Positions 14,663-23,790 of a stretch of DNA of 43,180 nt are shown here, one piece after another (position 1 is the stretch's first letter; each line of letters opens with the position of its first letter). Both the position numbers and the translations under genes were made by a program. Origin of the DNA: JAQBXX01 sp947085325 (GTDB lineage Bacteria; Pseudomonadota; Gammaproteobacteria; SURF-13); the NCBI GenBank assembly GCA_947085325.1, contig CAMTVY010000003.1, forward strand, positions 1 through 43,180. Reading direction: 5' to 3'. Below the pieces are notes generated by a model, which was given only the letters and a program-made list of their open reading frames with translations, was not told where the DNA came from and searched no databases.

Positions 14663-15199
14663 ATGGCCGAAAAAATCACCGCTGCCCGCCCTTACGCACA
14701 AGCTGTATTCGAGCTGGCGCAGAGCCAGAGTGAACTACAGCGCTGGTCGGAGATGCTGGCGCTCGCCGTAGGTGTAGCGGGCGACGACACGTTGCGCAGG
14801 CTCGTCGGTCATCCGCGCGTGCACAAGGCGCAGCTGGCCGAGCTGGTGCTGGCGGCGTGCGGTGATGGCCTGAGCGCCACCGGGCAAAATTTCATCCGCC
14901 TGTTGGTCGAAAATAGCCGATTGCCGCTGCTGCCGGAGATCGCGGCGCTGTATGAGGCGAGCCGCGCCGAGGCCGAGGGTGTGCTCAAGGTGCAGGTGAC
15001 GTCGGCCTGGCCGCTCTCGAGTGCAGAAGAAGGCATGATAGCCGCAGCGCTGAAGTCGAGCCTGCAGCGCGAGATCAGTCTCACCAGCACGGTGGACAAG
15101 AGTCTGCTGGGCGGCGCGGTGATCCGCGCCGGAGACCGTGTTATCGACGGCTCGGTGCGCGGACAACTCGGCAAGCTCGCGCACGCATTGGCGCACTGA
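14663..15199 (+). CDS. atpH: ATP synthase F1 subunit delta
   Basis: The 178-aa protein joins F1 to the b-stalk. The start MAEKITAARPYAQAVFELA is typical, and the C-terminal block DKSLLGGAVIRAGDRVIDGSVRGQL is the family signature. Length is normal. It is followed by a MITE-like element that separates it from atpA. Confidence 0.97.
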   Translation: MAEKITAARPYAQAVFELAQSQSELQRWSEMLALAVGVAGDDTLRRLVGHPRVHKAQLAELVLAACGDGLSATGQNFIRLLVENSRLPLLPEIAALYEASRAEAEGVLKVQVTSAWPLSSAEEGMIAAALKSSLQREISLTSTVDKSLLGGAVIRAGDRVIDGSVRGQLGKLAHALAH

Positions 15200-15215
15200 C
15201 CGGCAAGAACCTATA

Positions 15216-15355
15216 GGGTGTCTCTAAAAATGATGGATTTTGCTTCAAGACAAGGCGCAGCGCAGTCGAGCAGCGCAGCATACACTCAGTATGTGAGCAG
15301 CGGAGACAAGCTGCAACGCAGTATTGGAGCAAAAGACGCATTTTTAGAGGCGCCC
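15216..15355. mobile_element. MITE-like palindromic element, long copy (atpH-atpA gap)
   Basis: The 140-bp element has inverted ends, GGGTGTCTCTAAAAATG at the left and CATTTTTAGAGGCGCCC at the right. It has no coding capacity. A shorter copy lies in reverse orientation at 39997-40081. The two agree closely except for about 55 central bases bounded by two CTTGTCT direct repeats (minus strand). Mobility by a transposase acting in trans is inferred. Confidence 0.8.
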
Positions 15356-15393
15356 TTAACCGAATTCCAGACTTTATATTTGAGGAAGCTTAC

Positions 15394-16935
15394 ATGAAGC
15401 TCAACCCTTCAGAAATCAGCAATTTGATCAAGAGCCGCATCGAGAATTTCGCGGTGCTCACCGAGGCGCGCACCGAAGGCACCGTGGTCTCGGTGACCGA
15501 CGGCATCGTGCGCGTACACGGCCTGTCCGACGTGATGCAGGGCGAGATGATCGAATTTCCCGGCAACACCTACGGCATGGCGCTCAACCTTGAGCGCGAC
15601 TCGGTCGGCGCGGTGGTGCTGGGCGATTACGAACACATCAGCGAAGGCGACAGCGTAAAGTGCACCGGACGCATTCTGGAAGTGCCGGTGGGCGAGGCGC
15701 TGCTGGGCCGCGTGGTGGATGCGCTCGGCAGTCCCATCGACGGCAAGGGGCCGATCAAGACCACGCAGACCTCGCCGATTGAAAAAGTGGCGCCGGGTGT
15801 GATCGCGCGCCAGTCGGTGAGCCAGCCGGTGCAGACCGGTCTCAAGGCCATCGACGCGATGGTGCCGATCGGCCGCGGTCAGCGCGAGCTTATCATCGGC
15901 GACCGTCAGACCGGCAAGACTGCGGTGGCGGTGGACACCATCATCAACCAGAAAGGCACGGGCGTGAAGTGCGTCTACGTCGCCATCGGCCAGAAGGCGT
16001 CGTCGGTCGCCGCCGTGGTGCGCAAGCTCGAAGAGCACGGCGCGCTGGCGCACACCATCGTGGTGACCGCCACCGCGTCGGACTCCGCCGCGATGCAGTT
16101 CATCGCCCCCTACTCCGGCTGCTCCATGGGCGAATACTTCCGCGACATCGGCGAAGACGCGCTCATCGTGTACGATGATCTTACCAAGCAGGCCTGGGCC
16201 TACCGCCAGGTGTCGCTGCTGCTGCGCCGTCCGCCGGGCCGCGAGGCGTATCCGGGCGACGTGTTCTACCTGCACTCGCGCCTGCTGGAACGCTCCGCGC
16301 GCGTGAACGCGGAGCACATCGAGAAGATCACCAACGGCAAGGTGAAAGGCAAGACCGGCTCGCTCACCGGCCTGCCCATCATTGAAACCCAGGCCGGCGA
16401 CGTATCGGCCTTCGTGCCCACCAACGTGATCTCGATCACCGACGGCCAGATCTTCCTCGAAACCGATTTGTTCAACGCCGGTATCCGGCCCGCCATCAAT
16501 GCCGGCCTGTCGGTGTCGCGTGTGGGTGGCGCGGCGCAGACCAAGATCATCAAGAAGCTGGGCGGCGGCGTGCGCCTCGACCTCGCGCAGTACCGCGAAC
16601 TCGCCGCGTTCGCGCAGTTCGCCTCCGACCTCGACGAGAGCACGCGCAAGCAGTTGGAGCGCGGTCAGCGCGTAATGGAGTTGATGAAACAGAAACAGTA
16701 CGCGCCGATGAGCGTGGCGGAACTGGCGGTATCACTGTTCTCTGCCAGCCAGGGCTTCCTCGACGACGTCGAGGTGCCCAAGATACAGGCCTTCGAGCAG
16801 GCGCTGCTGAGCTTTATGAAGTCCAAGCACGCCGCGTTGATGGAAAAGATCAATGCCACGGGCGATTACAGCAGCGAGATCGAGAGCGGCTTGCGCTCCG
16901 CGCTGACGGAGTTCAAGCAGAGCAATGCTTGGTAA
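15394..16935 (+). CDS. atpA: ATP synthase F1 subunit alpha
   Basis: The 513-aa non-catalytic nucleotide-binding subunit has the Walker A GDRQTGKTAVA at about 169-179 and the signature PAINAGLSVSRVGGAAQ, which holds the arginine finger. The N-terminal beta-barrel includes VVSVTDGIVRVHGLSDVM. The length equals that of E. coli AtpA. Its RBS (TGAGGAAG) survives downstream of the MITE. Confidence 0.98.
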   Translation: MKLNPSEISNLIKSRIENFAVLTEARTEGTVVSVTDGIVRVHGLSDVMQGEMIEFPGNTYGMALNLERDSVGAVVLGDYEHISEGDSVKCTGRILEVPVGEALLGRVVDALGSPIDGKGPIKTTQTSPIEKVAPGVIARQSVSQPVQTGLKAIDAMVPIGRGQRELIIGDRQTGKTAVAVDTIINQKGTGVKCVYVAIGQKASSVAAVVRKLEEHGALAHTIVVTATASDSAAMQFIAPYSGCSMGEYFRDIGEDALIVYDDLTKQAWAYRQVSLLLRRPPGREAYPGDVFYLHSRLLERSARVNAEHIEKITNGKVKGKTGSLTGLPIIETQAGDVSAFVPTNVISITDGQIFLETDLFNAGIRPAINAGLSVSRVGGAAQTKIIKKLGGGVRLDLAQYRELAAFAQFASDLDESTRKQLERGQRVMELMKQKQYAPMSVAELAVSLFSASQGFLDDVEVPKIQAFEQALLSFMKSKHAALMEKINATGDYSSEIESGLRSALTEFKQSNAW

Positions 16936-16940
16936 TAAAA

Positions 16941-17074
16941 TCCAACGCAAAGACGCCAAGACGCAAAGAACACCAAGATAGAAATAGTGGGAAATTGAGA
17001 TACCGTTTTACGGGGAATGCAATCCGAGCAATCTTTTAGAGCTTTGCGTCTTAGCGTCTTAGCGTTGAGTTGTT
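16941..17074 (+). repeat. Inverted-pair repeat, copy B (atpA-atpG gap)
   Basis: The left arm AACGCAAAGACGCCAAGACG... (16944-16968) and right arm (17042-17066) pair at about 23 of 25 positions. The roughly 73-base middle is unlike the other copies. The element fills nearly all of the gap; the atpG RBS (AAGGTAA) lies just after it. Confidence 0.9.
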
Positions 17075-17094
17075 AGAGCAGCCAAGGTAACCAG

Positions 17095-17955
17095 ATGGGC
17101 AGCAAAAAAGAAATACGCACCAAGATCAAGAGCATCAAGAACACGCAGAAGATCACGCGTGCGATGGAGATGGTTGCGGCCTCGAAAATGCGCAAGGCGC
17201 AGGAGCGCGTGCGCGCTGCGCGCCCCTATGCCGCCAAGATGCGCAACGTGATCGGCCATCTGGCGCATGCGCACCCGGAATACAAGCACCCCTATTTGCA
17301 GGAGCGCACGGTAAAGCGCGTCGGCTTTATTATCGTGTCGTCCGACCGCGGGCTGTGCGGCGGTCTCAACACCAACCTGTTTCGCGCCGCGCTCGTCGCG
17401 ATGCGCGACTGGGGTACGCAAGGCGTGCAGGTGGACGTGTGTACCGTCGGCACCAAGGCGGCGGGTTTCTTCAAGCGCTTCGGCGGCAACATCGTGGCGG
17501 AGAAGTCGCATCTGGGCGATGCGCCCAGCCTCACCGATCTGATCGGTGCGGTGAAGGTGATGCTGGATGCGTACAACAACGCGCACATCGACCGCCTGTA
17601 TCTGGTCTATAACGATTTCGTCAACACCATGGTGCAGAAGCCGGCGCTGCAGCAGATGCTGCCTGTCGTGCCCGATACCGATGCAACGCTGCGCCACCAC
17701 TGGGACTACATCTACGAGCCCGAGTCGAAAGAGGTGCTGACCCATTTACTCACGCGCTATGTCGAGTCGCTGGTGTATCAGGGCGTGCTGGAGAATATCG
17801 CCTCCGAACAGGCGGCGCGCATGGTGGCGATGAAGAGCGCCTCGGATAACGCGGGCGAATTGATCGGCGATCTGCAACTGGTTTACAACAAGGCGCGCCA
17901 GGCGGGTATCACGCAGGAGCTGTCGGAAATCGTGGCCGGCGCGGCGGCGGTTTAA
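17095..17955 (+). CDS. atpG: ATP synthase F1 subunit gamma
   Basis: The 286-aa rotor shaft protein starts MGSKKEIRTKIKSIKNTQKI and has the conserved ITRAMEMVAASKMRKAQ in its N-terminal coiled coil. SSDRGLCGGLNTNLF is the central Rossmann-like block, and the C-terminal helix ends with YNKARQAGITQELSEIVAGAAAV. Length matches E. coli (287). Confidence 0.98.
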   Translation: MGSKKEIRTKIKSIKNTQKITRAMEMVAASKMRKAQERVRAARPYAAKMRNVIGHLAHAHPEYKHPYLQERTVKRVGFIIVSSDRGLCGGLNTNLFRAALVAMRDWGTQGVQVDVCTVGTKAAGFFKRFGGNIVAEKSHLGDAPSLTDLIGAVKVMLDAYNNAHIDRLYLVYNDFVNTMVQKPALQQMLPVVPDTDATLRHHWDYIYEPESKEVLTHLLTRYVESLVYQGVLENIASEQAARMVAMKSASDNAGELIGDLQLVYNKARQAGITQELSEIVAGAAAV

Positions 17956-17965
17956 GTTTAAATAC

Positions 17966-18030
17966 AGTAGCGAGTGGCGAGTAGCAAGTAACCAGGAAAT
18001 GCATTTCCTCGCCACTAGCAACTAGCCACT
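17966..18030. repeat. Palindromic repeat in the atpG-atpD gap
   Basis: AGTGGCGAG (17973-17981) pairs with CTCGCCACT (18008-18016). The middle holds a perfect 16-bp palindrome, AGGAAATGCATTTCCT (17994-18009). The AGTGGCGAGTAGCAAG motif is a common short dispersed repeat type. It is a different family from the other atp-operon repeats. Confidence 0.75.
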
Positions 18031-18069
18031 AATTAACGAATTTTAATTTGAGTTTGTGAGGAACTGAGC

Positions 18070-19449
18070 ATGAGTTCAGGAAAGATAGTTCAAATCATCG
18101 GCGCCGTGGTGGACGTTGAGTTTCCGCCCGAGTCGCTGCCCAAGATATATGACGCGTTGCTGGTGGACGCTGCCGGTCTGACGCTCGAGGTGCAGCAGCA
18201 GCTCGGCGACAGCGTGGTGCGTACCATTGCGATGGGTTCGTCCGACGGCCTGCAGCGCGGCGTTGCGGTGAGCAACACCGGCGCGCCGATCTCGGTGCCG
18301 GTGGGCAAGGAAACCCTGGGCCGCATCATGGACGTGCTCGGCAAGCCTATCGACGAAAAGGGTGCGATCGGCGAAAAGCAGCGCTGGTCGATACACCGCA
18401 AGGCCCCGGCCTATGATGAGCTCGCCGCGAGCACCGAGCTGCTCGAAACCGGCATCAAGGTGATCGACCTGATCTGCCCGTTCGCCAAGGGCGGCAAGGT
18501 CGGTCTGTTCGGCGGCGCGGGCGTGGGCAAGACCGTGAACATGATGGAGCTGATCCGCAACATCGCCATCGAGCACTCGGGTTATTCCGTGTTCGCGGGC
18601 GTGGGTGAGCGTACCCGTGAAGGTAACGACTTCTACCACGAAATGACCGAGAGCAAGGTTATCGACAAGGTGTCGCTGGTGTACGGCCAGATGAACGAGC
18701 CGCCCGGCAACCGTCTGCGCGTGGCGCTGACCGGTCTCACCATGGCGGAGTTCTTCCGCGATGAAGGCCGCGACGTGCTGCTGTTCATCGACAACATCTA
18801 CCGCTACACGCTGGCCGGCACCGAGGTGTCCGCGCTGCTCGGCCGTATGCCGTCCGCCGTGGGTTATCAGCCGACACTGGCCGCCGAAATGGGCGCGCTA
18901 CAGGAGCGCATCACCTCCACCAAGACCGGCTCGATCACCTCGATCCAGGCCGTGTACGTGCCCGCCGACGACTTGACCGATCCGTCGCCCGCGACCACGT
19001 TCGCGCATCTGGACGCCACCGTGGTGCTGTCGCGTCAGATCGCGGAGCTGGGTATTTATCCCGCCGTGGATCCGCTCGACTCCACCAGCCGCCAGCTCGA
19101 CCCGCTCATCATCGGGCAGGATCACTACGACACCACGCGCGCGGTGCAGGGTACCTTGCAGCGCTACAAGGAACTGAAGGACATCATCGCGATTCTCGGC
19201 ATGGATGAACTGTCGGAAGAGGACAAGCTTACGGTGACGCGCGCACGCAAGATTCAGCGCTTCCTGTCGCAGCCGTTCTTCGTGGCCGAGGTGTTCACCG
19301 GCTCACCCGGCAAGTATGTGTCGCTCAAGGACACGATCCGCGGCTTCAAGGGCATCGTCAACGGCGAGTACGACTCACTGCCGGAGCAGGCGTTCTACAT
19401 GGTCGGCACGATTGATGAGGCGGTAGAGAAGGCCAAAACCTTGAAATAA
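18070..19449 (+). CDS. atpD: ATP synthase F1 subunit beta (catalytic)
   Basis: The 459-aa catalytic subunit has the Walker A GGAGVGKTVNM at about 149-159, the catalytic GERTREGND at about 180-188, and VLLFIDNIYRYT as Walker B. The usual DNIFRFT is here DNIYRYT. The length is that of the E. coli protein (460). RBS GTGAGGAA precedes the ATG. Confidence 0.98.
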   Translation: MSSGKIVQIIGAVVDVEFPPESLPKIYDALLVDAAGLTLEVQQQLGDSVVRTIAMGSSDGLQRGVAVSNTGAPISVPVGKETLGRIMDVLGKPIDEKGAIGEKQRWSIHRKAPAYDELAASTELLETGIKVIDLICPFAKGGKVGLFGGAGVGKTVNMMELIRNIAIEHSGYSVFAGVGERTREGNDFYHEMTESKVIDKVSLVYGQMNEPPGNRLRVALTGLTMAEFFRDEGRDVLLFIDNIYRYTLAGTEVSALLGRMPSAVGYQPTLAAEMGALQERITSTKTGSITSIQAVYVPADDLTDPSPATTFAHLDATVVLSRQIAELGIYPAVDPLDSTSRQLDPLIIGQDHYDTTRAVQGTLQRYKELKDIIAILGMDELSEEDKLTVTRARKIQRFLSQPFFVAEVFTGSPGKYVSLKDTIRGFKGIVNGEYDSLPEQAFYMVGTIDEAVEKAKTLK

Positions 19450-19458
19450 AGGAATGAC

Positions 19459-19609
19459 TCAACGCAAAGACGCGAAGACGCAAAGCTCTAAAATTAGAGT
19501 AATCAAATGGCGGTACAAATTGGGTACGCTCAAATATAAATTATGGCTAGGCACTACATTTTGACTAAACGAATTTCTTGGCGTCTTGGCGTCTTTGCGT
19601 TAGGTTGTT
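19459..19609 (+). repeat. Inverted-pair repeat, copy C (atpD-atpC gap)
   Basis: The left arm AACGCAAAGACGCGAAGACG... (19461-19485) and right arm CTTGGCGTCTTGGCG... (19577-19601) are near-perfect reverse complements. The roughly 90-base middle is A/T-rich. The right end stops 7 bases before the atpC ATG, so the element supplies the leader of atpC; no clear RBS is left. Confidence 0.9.
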
Positions 19610-19616
19610 TATAGTT

Positions 19617-20039
19617 ATGGCCATGACCCTGCATCTCGATATCGTAAGCGCTGAAGCGGAAATATTTTCCGGTCTGGCGGAGATGGTGTTCGCGCCCGCT
19701 TCGCAAGGCGAGGTCGGTATCCTGCCGCGCCATACGCCGTTGCTCACCACGCTCAGGCCGGGCGAGGTGCGCGTGAAGATTCCAGATGGCGAGGAGCAGG
19801 TGTTTTACGTCTCCGGCGGCATACTGGAAATCCAGCCGCACGTCGTCACCATTCTGTCCGATACCGCGCTGCGCGCCCACGACGTGGACGAGGCCGCCGC
19901 ACTGGAGGCCAAGCAGCGCGCCGAGCAGGCCATGCGCGACCGCAAGTCCGACTTCGACTACGCCCAGGCGCAGGCCGAGCTGGCCGAGGCCGTGGCGCAG
20001 TTGCAGACTATTCAGCGTCTGCGCAAAAAGGGCCGCTGA
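19617..20039 (+). CDS. atpC: ATP synthase F1 subunit epsilon
   Basis: The 140-aa protein couples rotor to catalysis and inhibits hydrolysis. I start at ATG 19617 (MAMTLHLDIVSAEAEIFSG), which aligns with E. coli MAMTYHLDVVSAE. The N-terminal beta-sandwich includes GILPRHTPLLT and VSGGILEIQPHVVT; the C-terminal helical hairpin ends LQTIQRLRKKGR. The frame extends upstream only through the repeat element. Confidence 0.97.
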   Translation: MAMTLHLDIVSAEAEIFSGLAEMVFAPASQGEVGILPRHTPLLTTLRPGEVRVKIPDGEEQVFYVSGGILEIQPHVVTILSDTALRAHDVDEAAALEAKQRAEQAMRDRKSDFDYAQAQAELAEAVAQLQTIQRLRKKGR

Positions 20040-20048
20040 TACAACGTG

Positions 20049-20080
20049 TAGGTCGGATCAAGCGTAGCGGATCCGACACA
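20049..20080. repeat. REP-like palindrome in the atpC-glmU gap
   Basis: GTCGGATC and GATCCGAC (20052-20059, 20070-20077) flank AAGCGTAGCG. This GTCGGATC-AAGCGTAGCG-type hairpin is a widespread short interspersed repeat. It may also help end the atp transcript, although no T-run follows. Confidence 0.7.
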
Positions 20081-20120
20081 CGATGCTTGTAACTTTCCGC
20101 TTTTCTTGTATCTTGGGCCT

Positions 20121-21536
20121 ATGGGCCTTTCCGTAATCATCCTCGCCGCCGGGCAGGGCACGCGCATGCGCTCCGCGCTGCCCAAGGTGCTGCACCCGCT
20201 GGCGGGCCGACCGCTGCTGGAGCATGTCATCCATACTGCGCATGGGCTTAACGCCCAGACGGTTCATGTCGTCTATGGCTATGGCGGTGACGCCGTGCCG
20301 CGCGCACTCGCCCACCTCGACGCGCGCTGGGTCGAACAGGCCGAGCAGCTCGGCACGGGGCACGCAGTCGCGGTCGCTCTCGGCGTCCTGCCTCCTGCGA
20401 CACTAAGCCATCCTTGGCTGGCGCAGGCCACATCACCTATTTCAGACGATGACACGGTGCTGGTGCTGTACGGCGATGTGCCGCTCATCAGCACGGCGAC
20501 GCTGCAACGCCTGATCGCAGCTGTGAGTGATGGCAGTCTCGGGCTGCTGACCGTGCATCAGCACGATCCGAGCGGCTATGGACGCATCGTGCGCGATGAG
20601 GGCCGCAAGGTAACGCGCATCGTCGAGGAGAAAGATGCGACAGCGGACGAGCGCGCGATCAACGAAATCAACACCGGCATGATCGCGGCCCCGGCGGCGC
20701 GGATGCGCGCGTGGCTCGCCAGGCTCGAAAACAACAACGCCCAGAAAGAATATTACCTCACCGATGTGATTGCGCTTGCGGTGCGGGACAGCATCGTCAT
20801 CAACACCGTAGAGCCCGATAAAGTGGCCGAGACCATGGGCATTAACAACAAGGCGCAGCTCGCCGAGCTTGAGCGCTATTATCAGCGCCACGAGGCCGAA
20901 CGCCTGATGCTGGAGGGCGTCACGCTGCTGGATCCGCTGCGGCTCGACGTGCGCGGGGAGGTGAGTGTGGGGCAGGATGTCACGCTGGACGTGAATGTGG
21001 TGCTCGAAGGCAAGGTTACGCTGGGTGACCGGGTGCGTATCGGGCCGCAGGTGGTGATTCGTAATGCCCGCATCGGCGATGATGTCGAGATACTCTCCCA
21101 CTGCGTGATCGAAGACGCGGTGATCGAGGCCGGCTGCCGCATCGGGCCGTTTGCGCGCATCCGCCCTGAAACAATACTGGCCGCCGGCGTGCATATCGGT
21201 AATTTCGTTGAGATCAAGAAATCCAGAGTCGGTGCGGGCACCAAGATCAATCATCTGAGCTATGTCGGCGATGCCATCGTTGGGCGCGAAGTGAACATCG
21301 GTGCGGGCACTATCACCTGCAACTACGACGGCGCGAGCAAGCATCAAACCGTCATTGAAGACGGCGCCTTCATCGGCTCCGACACGCAACTGGTGGCACC
21401 GGTCACGGTGGGCGCGCACGCGACCGTCGGCGCGGGCTCCACGATCACCCAGGACGTGCCGCCGGAGGCGCTGGCGGTCAGCCGGGTGAAGCAGAGTACC
21501 GTGCCGGGCTGGGAGCGTCCGGCGAAAAAGAAATAA
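20121..21536 (+). CDS. glmU: Bifunctional UDP-GlcNAc pyrophosphorylase / GlcN-1-P acetyltransferase
   Basis: The 471-aa enzyme makes UDP-GlcNAc for peptidoglycan and LPS. The N-terminal domain has LAAGQGTRMRSALPKVLHPL (about 8-27) and YGDVPLIS. The C-terminal half is a left-handed beta-helix of hexapeptide repeats, with GAGTKINHLSYVGDA and GAGTITCNYDGASKHQT as acetyltransferase blocks. I start at ATG 20121; a TTG five codons upstream is less likely. An insertion rich in Leu/Ser (PPATLSHPWLAQATSPISDD) follows residue 95 and looks unlike E. coli GlmU. Confidence 0.97.
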   Translation: MGLSVIILAAGQGTRMRSALPKVLHPLAGRPLLEHVIHTAHGLNAQTVHVVYGYGGDAVPRALAHLDARWVEQAEQLGTGHAVAVALGVLPPATLSHPWLAQATSPISDDDTVLVLYGDVPLISTATLQRLIAAVSDGSLGLLTVHQHDPSGYGRIVRDEGRKVTRIVEEKDATADERAINEINTGMIAAPAARMRAWLARLENNNAQKEYYLTDVIALAVRDSIVINTVEPDKVAETMGINNKAQLAELERYYQRHEAERLMLEGVTLLDPLRLDVRGEVSVGQDVTLDVNVVLEGKVTLGDRVRIGPQVVIRNARIGDDVEILSHCVIEDAVIEAGCRIGPFARIRPETILAAGVHIGNFVEIKKSRVGAGTKINHLSYVGDAIVGREVNIGAGTITCNYDGASKHQTVIEDGAFIGSDTQLVAPVTVGAHATVGAGSTITQDVPPEALAVSRVKQSTVPGWERPAKKK

Positions 21537-21551
21537 AATTTCTTAATAAAA

Positions 21552-21691
21552 TATAACGCAAAGACGCCAAGACGCAGAGAAAATGAAGGCGAGACGTAAG
21601 AAAATGGGTGGTGTTTTAATGACGGCTATTGGCGCTTAAGCCAACTTTAATCAACTTTCTCGTGTCTTGGCGTCTTTGCGTTGGGTTGTTG
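21552..21691 (+). repeat. Inverted-pair repeat, copy D (glmU-glmS gap)
   Basis: The left arm AACGCAAAGACGCCAAGACG... (21555-21579) and right arm GTCTTGGCGTCTTTGCGTT (21664-21682) match those of copies A-C. Most of the gap is this element. Confidence 0.9.
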
Positions 21692-21708
21692 GCTTAAGGG
21701 TTGAAACT

Positions 21709-23541
21709 ATGTGCGGAATTGTCGGGGCCGTAGCAGAACGGGACGTGATGCCGGCGTTGGTCGAGGGCCTCAAGCGTCTGGAGTATCGCGGTTACGATTC
21801 CGCCGGTGCGGTAGTGCTTGATGCAGGCGGCAAGCTTGCGCGGGCCCGAACCGTGGGCCGGGTGGTGGAGCTGGAGCAGCAGCTTGCCGGTCGCAAGCTG
21901 CAAGGCGTCACAGGCATCGCACACACGCGCTGGGCAACACATGGTGTGCCGAGCGAGAGCAACGCGCACCCGCACATCTGCCGTGGCACGGTCGCCGTGG
22001 TGCACAACGGGATTATCGAGAACCATGAAGCACTGCGGGCTGAGCAGGTGCGGGCGGGCTACGAGTTTACCTCGCAGACCGACACCGAAGTCATCGCGCA
22101 TCAACTGCATAAGCATTTGGACGCGGGCAAGTCGCTATTTGAGGCGTTGCGTGCCACGGCCGCTGACCTGCATGGCGCCTACGCCCTGGGCGTGATCGGC
22201 ATCGCTGATCCTGCCCGGCTGGTTGCCGCGCGGCGCGGCAGCCCGCTGGTGATAGGCCTCGGCGAGGGCGAGAATTTCATTGCCTCCGATGTGGCGGCAC
22301 TGCTACCGGTGACGCGGCGCTTCATTATTCTCGAAGACGGCGATATCGCCGACATTACCCGCGACAGTGTACGCATTATTAATGCGGAGGGTGAGGAGGT
22401 TACGCGCAAGGTGCATGTGAGCACGCTCAGTGCCGATGCAGTCGAACGCGGCGAATACCGCCATTACATGCTGAAGGAGATCTTCGAGCAGCCGCGTGCG
22501 GTAGCGGATACGCTCGAAGGCCGCCTGCATGCTGGCCGTGTGCTGGAAGAAAGCCTCGGCCCCAACGCTGCCGCGATACTGAACGCCGTCAAGCGCGTAC
22601 ACATCATCGCCTGCGGCACGAGCTACCATGCCGGGTTGATTGCGCGCTACTGGGTCGAGGCGCTGGCGGGCATCCCCTGCAACGTCGAGGTGGCGAGCGA
22701 GTTCCGCTACCGCCGCCCGGTGGTGAGCGAAGACTGTCTGGTGGTGGCGATTTCGCAGTCCGGCGAGACCGCCGACACACTCGCCGCGCTGCGTGAAGCG
22801 AAGCGACTCGGATTCCGTTACTCCCTCGCTATTTGCAACGTTCCGGAAAGCTCGCTGGTGCGCGAGGCGGACATCGTGTTGATGACGCACGCCGGGCCCG
22901 AGATCGGGGTCGCCTCCACCAAGGCCTTCACTACCCAACTCGTCGCACTTATGCTGCTTACCATCGTGCTGGGGCGGCGCCATGCGCTGACGCCTGCGCT
23001 GGAAGGCAAACTGGTTAGCCAGCTAGAGTCACTGCCCGCAAAAATCGAGCAGACCCTGGCCATGAGTGATGACATCAAGCGCCTTTCCGAACAGTTTGCC
23101 GACAAGCATCACGCGCTGTTCCTGGGGCGCGGCGCGCACTATCCGGTGGCGATGGAAGGCGCGCTCAAACTGAAAGAAATTTCCTACATCCACGCCGAGG
23201 CCTATCCCGCCGGCGAACTCAAGCACGGCCCGCTCGCGCTGGTGGACGCCGAGATGCCGGTGATTGCCGTGGCGCCCAATAATGAATTGCTGGAGAAGCT
23301 CAAATCCAACCTGCAAGAGGTGCGCGCGCGCGGCGGCAAGCTGATCGTGTTCGCTGACGGCGCGGCAGGCTTCAAATCTTCAGAGGGCGTGCAGGTGCTG
23401 AATGTCCCACACGCGGAGGATGACACGTCACCGCTGGTCTACACCGTGCCGTTGCAGCTTCTGGCCTATCATGTCGCGGTGCTCAAGGGCACCGACGTGG
23501 ACAAGCCGCGCAATCTCGCAAAATCGGTAACGGTGGAATAG
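21709..23541 (+). CDS. glmS: Glutamine-fructose-6-phosphate aminotransferase
   Basis: The 610-aa enzyme makes glucosamine-6-phosphate, the first step towards UDP-GlcNAc; glmU just upstream does the last steps. The ATG at 21709 gives MCGIVGAV, putting the catalytic N-terminal Cys in place. HTRWATHGVPSESNAHPH is the glutaminase block. The two SIS isomerase domains start near ACGTSYHAGLIARYW and GRGAHYPVAMEGALKLKE. The C-terminus KPRNLAKSVTVE is canonical. Confidence 0.98.
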   Translation: MCGIVGAVAERDVMPALVEGLKRLEYRGYDSAGAVVLDAGGKLARARTVGRVVELEQQLAGRKLQGVTGIAHTRWATHGVPSESNAHPHICRGTVAVVHNGIIENHEALRAEQVRAGYEFTSQTDTEVIAHQLHKHLDAGKSLFEALRATAADLHGAYALGVIGIADPARLVAARRGSPLVIGLGEGENFIASDVAALLPVTRRFIILEDGDIADITRDSVRIINAEGEEVTRKVHVSTLSADAVERGEYRHYMLKEIFEQPRAVADTLEGRLHAGRVLEESLGPNAAAILNAVKRVHIIACGTSYHAGLIARYWVEALAGIPCNVEVASEFRYRRPVVSEDCLVVAISQSGETADTLAALREAKRLGFRYSLAICNVPESSLVREADIVLMTHAGPEIGVASTKAFTTQLVALMLLTIVLGRRHALTPALEGKLVSQLESLPAKIEQTLAMSDDIKRLSEQFADKHHALFLGRGAHYPVAMEGALKLKEISYIHAEAYPAGELKHGPLALVDAEMPVIAVAPNNELLEKLKSNLQEVRARGGKLIVFADGAAGFKSSEGVQVLNVPHAEDDTSPLVYTVPLQLLAYHVAVLKGTDVDKPRNLAKSVTVE

Positions 23542-23790
23542 TAGAATCGGGCGCTCGGCTTGCCATCGGCGCTAAGGTGGTGGCGGAAGCGAGCGGGTGG
23601 ACGCCGCCACTCAAACCGGAAAGCGGCACAAGACGGCTTAACCATGACGGAACGACATTATCGTTTATTCGAACACCTTTGAAGGGTTTGTCGTTGTACT
23701 TTGTTGTATGGAACTGCCGGGGTAATCCCCCCGTAAATTAGAGGTACTCAGAAGTGGAATTTTCTCGTAACCTTGTCCGAGGAGATTCCC

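Noticed and set aside
13721..21691. The repeated GACGCCAAGACGC units as a CRISPR-like array
   Set aside because: The units lie in inverted pairs in separate gaps, with no regular spacers and no cas genes.
23542..23715. A possible gene or terminator between glmS and the IS element
   Set aside because: No frame with an RBS and no stable hairpin with a T-run is seen.
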